Below, in pieces: positions 63,637-64,000 of a DNA stretch of 64,000 nucleotides. The stretch covers positions 62,001 through 126,000 of the forward strand of contig JAGKQI010000040.1 in NCBI GenBank assembly GCA_018806915.1, read 5' to 3'. Each line of letters starts with the position of its first letter. The first letter of the stretch is position 1. This DNA comes from Phytophthora colocasiae (lineage: Eukaryota; Oomycota; Peronosporomycetes; Peronosporales; Peronosporaceae). The notes below the pieces were generated by a model that saw only the letters and a list, made by a program, of their open reading frames with translations, made no database searches and had not been told where the DNA came from. A program made the translations under genes and the position numbers.

Positions 63637-64000
63637 GATGGATATACGGGCTTAGATGGGATTGGCGCTTGTTCTTGAGCGAGGGAATTAGATAATGGCG
63701 AGATACATAGCACTAGGATCGCGGAAGTGACTCGAATGCCCTATCTCAAACGAGCGTCTGTGGTGACGAGCCTTGACTGCTGACATTTTCCAAAACACGA
63801 TGTAATGAGAGCTGTTGAAAGCGCGTCGTGAATGGGAATGTGGCTGCGTGCCACGTCGGTCTTCAAAATGCTTCTGATTGGTAGAAATGAAATGTTTAGA
63901 TATGCATTACTGGGTTGATGTTTCTGCGCCGCGTCTCACGTAAAATGATGCTGCATACAAAACCAAGTCAACAGGTCTTTGTAATACATGTACCAGCATG
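63637..64000. other. Intergenic at window end
   Basis: Promoter side of the WrbA-like gene. A TACATGTA palindrome lies near 63986. No gene seen. Confidence 0.4.

Noticed and set aside
1..64000. Search for RXLR or Crinkler effector genes, tRNA, rRNA and CRISPR arrays
   Set aside because: No signal peptide followed by RXLR-dEER or LFLAK motif, and no RNA gene or spaced repeat array was seen.

Overview
This window looks like nuclear DNA of an oomycete, most likely Phytophthora or a close relative (inference). Genes are tightly packed. Introns are short (mostly 50-100 nt) with GTRNGY donors. Two genes carry an oomycete-type initiator just upstream of the start codon. A tandem family of membrane-anchored GH5 glycosidases is present, and hAT, Mutator-like and Tc1/pogo-type elements fill the looser parts. 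No bacterial operon signals, rRNA, tRNA or CRISPR array were seen.

Region 0.7-11.9 kb is a housekeeping block: secreted RNase T2 (-) back to back with 6-phosphogluconolactonase (+), then an M3 oligopeptidase, the vesicle-fusing ATPase NSF and a five-RPEL actin-binding protein (all +), then a six-exon MYND protein and a SET-domain methyltransferase (both -). Region 11,884-16,629 is a complete hAT element with 13-bp terminal inverted repeats and a perfect 8-bp target duplication. It landed exactly on the start codon of the SET gene. Its transposase is frameshifted, and it carries an antisense, intron-bearing fragment of an IQ-motif gene.

Region 16.8-30.4 kb holds a PX-domain protein, an ACR3-type arsenite exporter, an unrecognised F-box-like protein, an ATP-dependent DNA ligase with two BRCT domains and a SWIM zinc finger, a small GTPase fused to an SH2 domain, an AAAP amino-acid permease and a TM9 nonaspanin. 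A PACRG-like remnant lies at 31 kb.

Region 31.9-42.1 kb is a five-gene tandem array of type II membrane GH5 enzymes (all -). Intron number falls from 3 to 1 to 0 along the array.

Region 42.9-60.4 kb is a four-gene family of class V aminotransferase/cysteine-desulfurase-like proteins (all -). The first is fused to a TtcA-type tRNA thiolase, so one chain may both release sulfur and use it. The other three lack the thiolase. A 3.5-kb Mutator-like element with 70-bp inverted repeats sits between members three and four. It holds a broken MULE transposase and an antisense 2OG-Fe(II) oxygenase gene with zinc-finger sequence. Region 60.4-64 kb holds an 0.89-kb Tc1/pogo-type element and a WrbA-type quinone reductase.

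Exon borders were placed by eye from splice consensus and reading-frame continuity; no transcripts or database searches were available.
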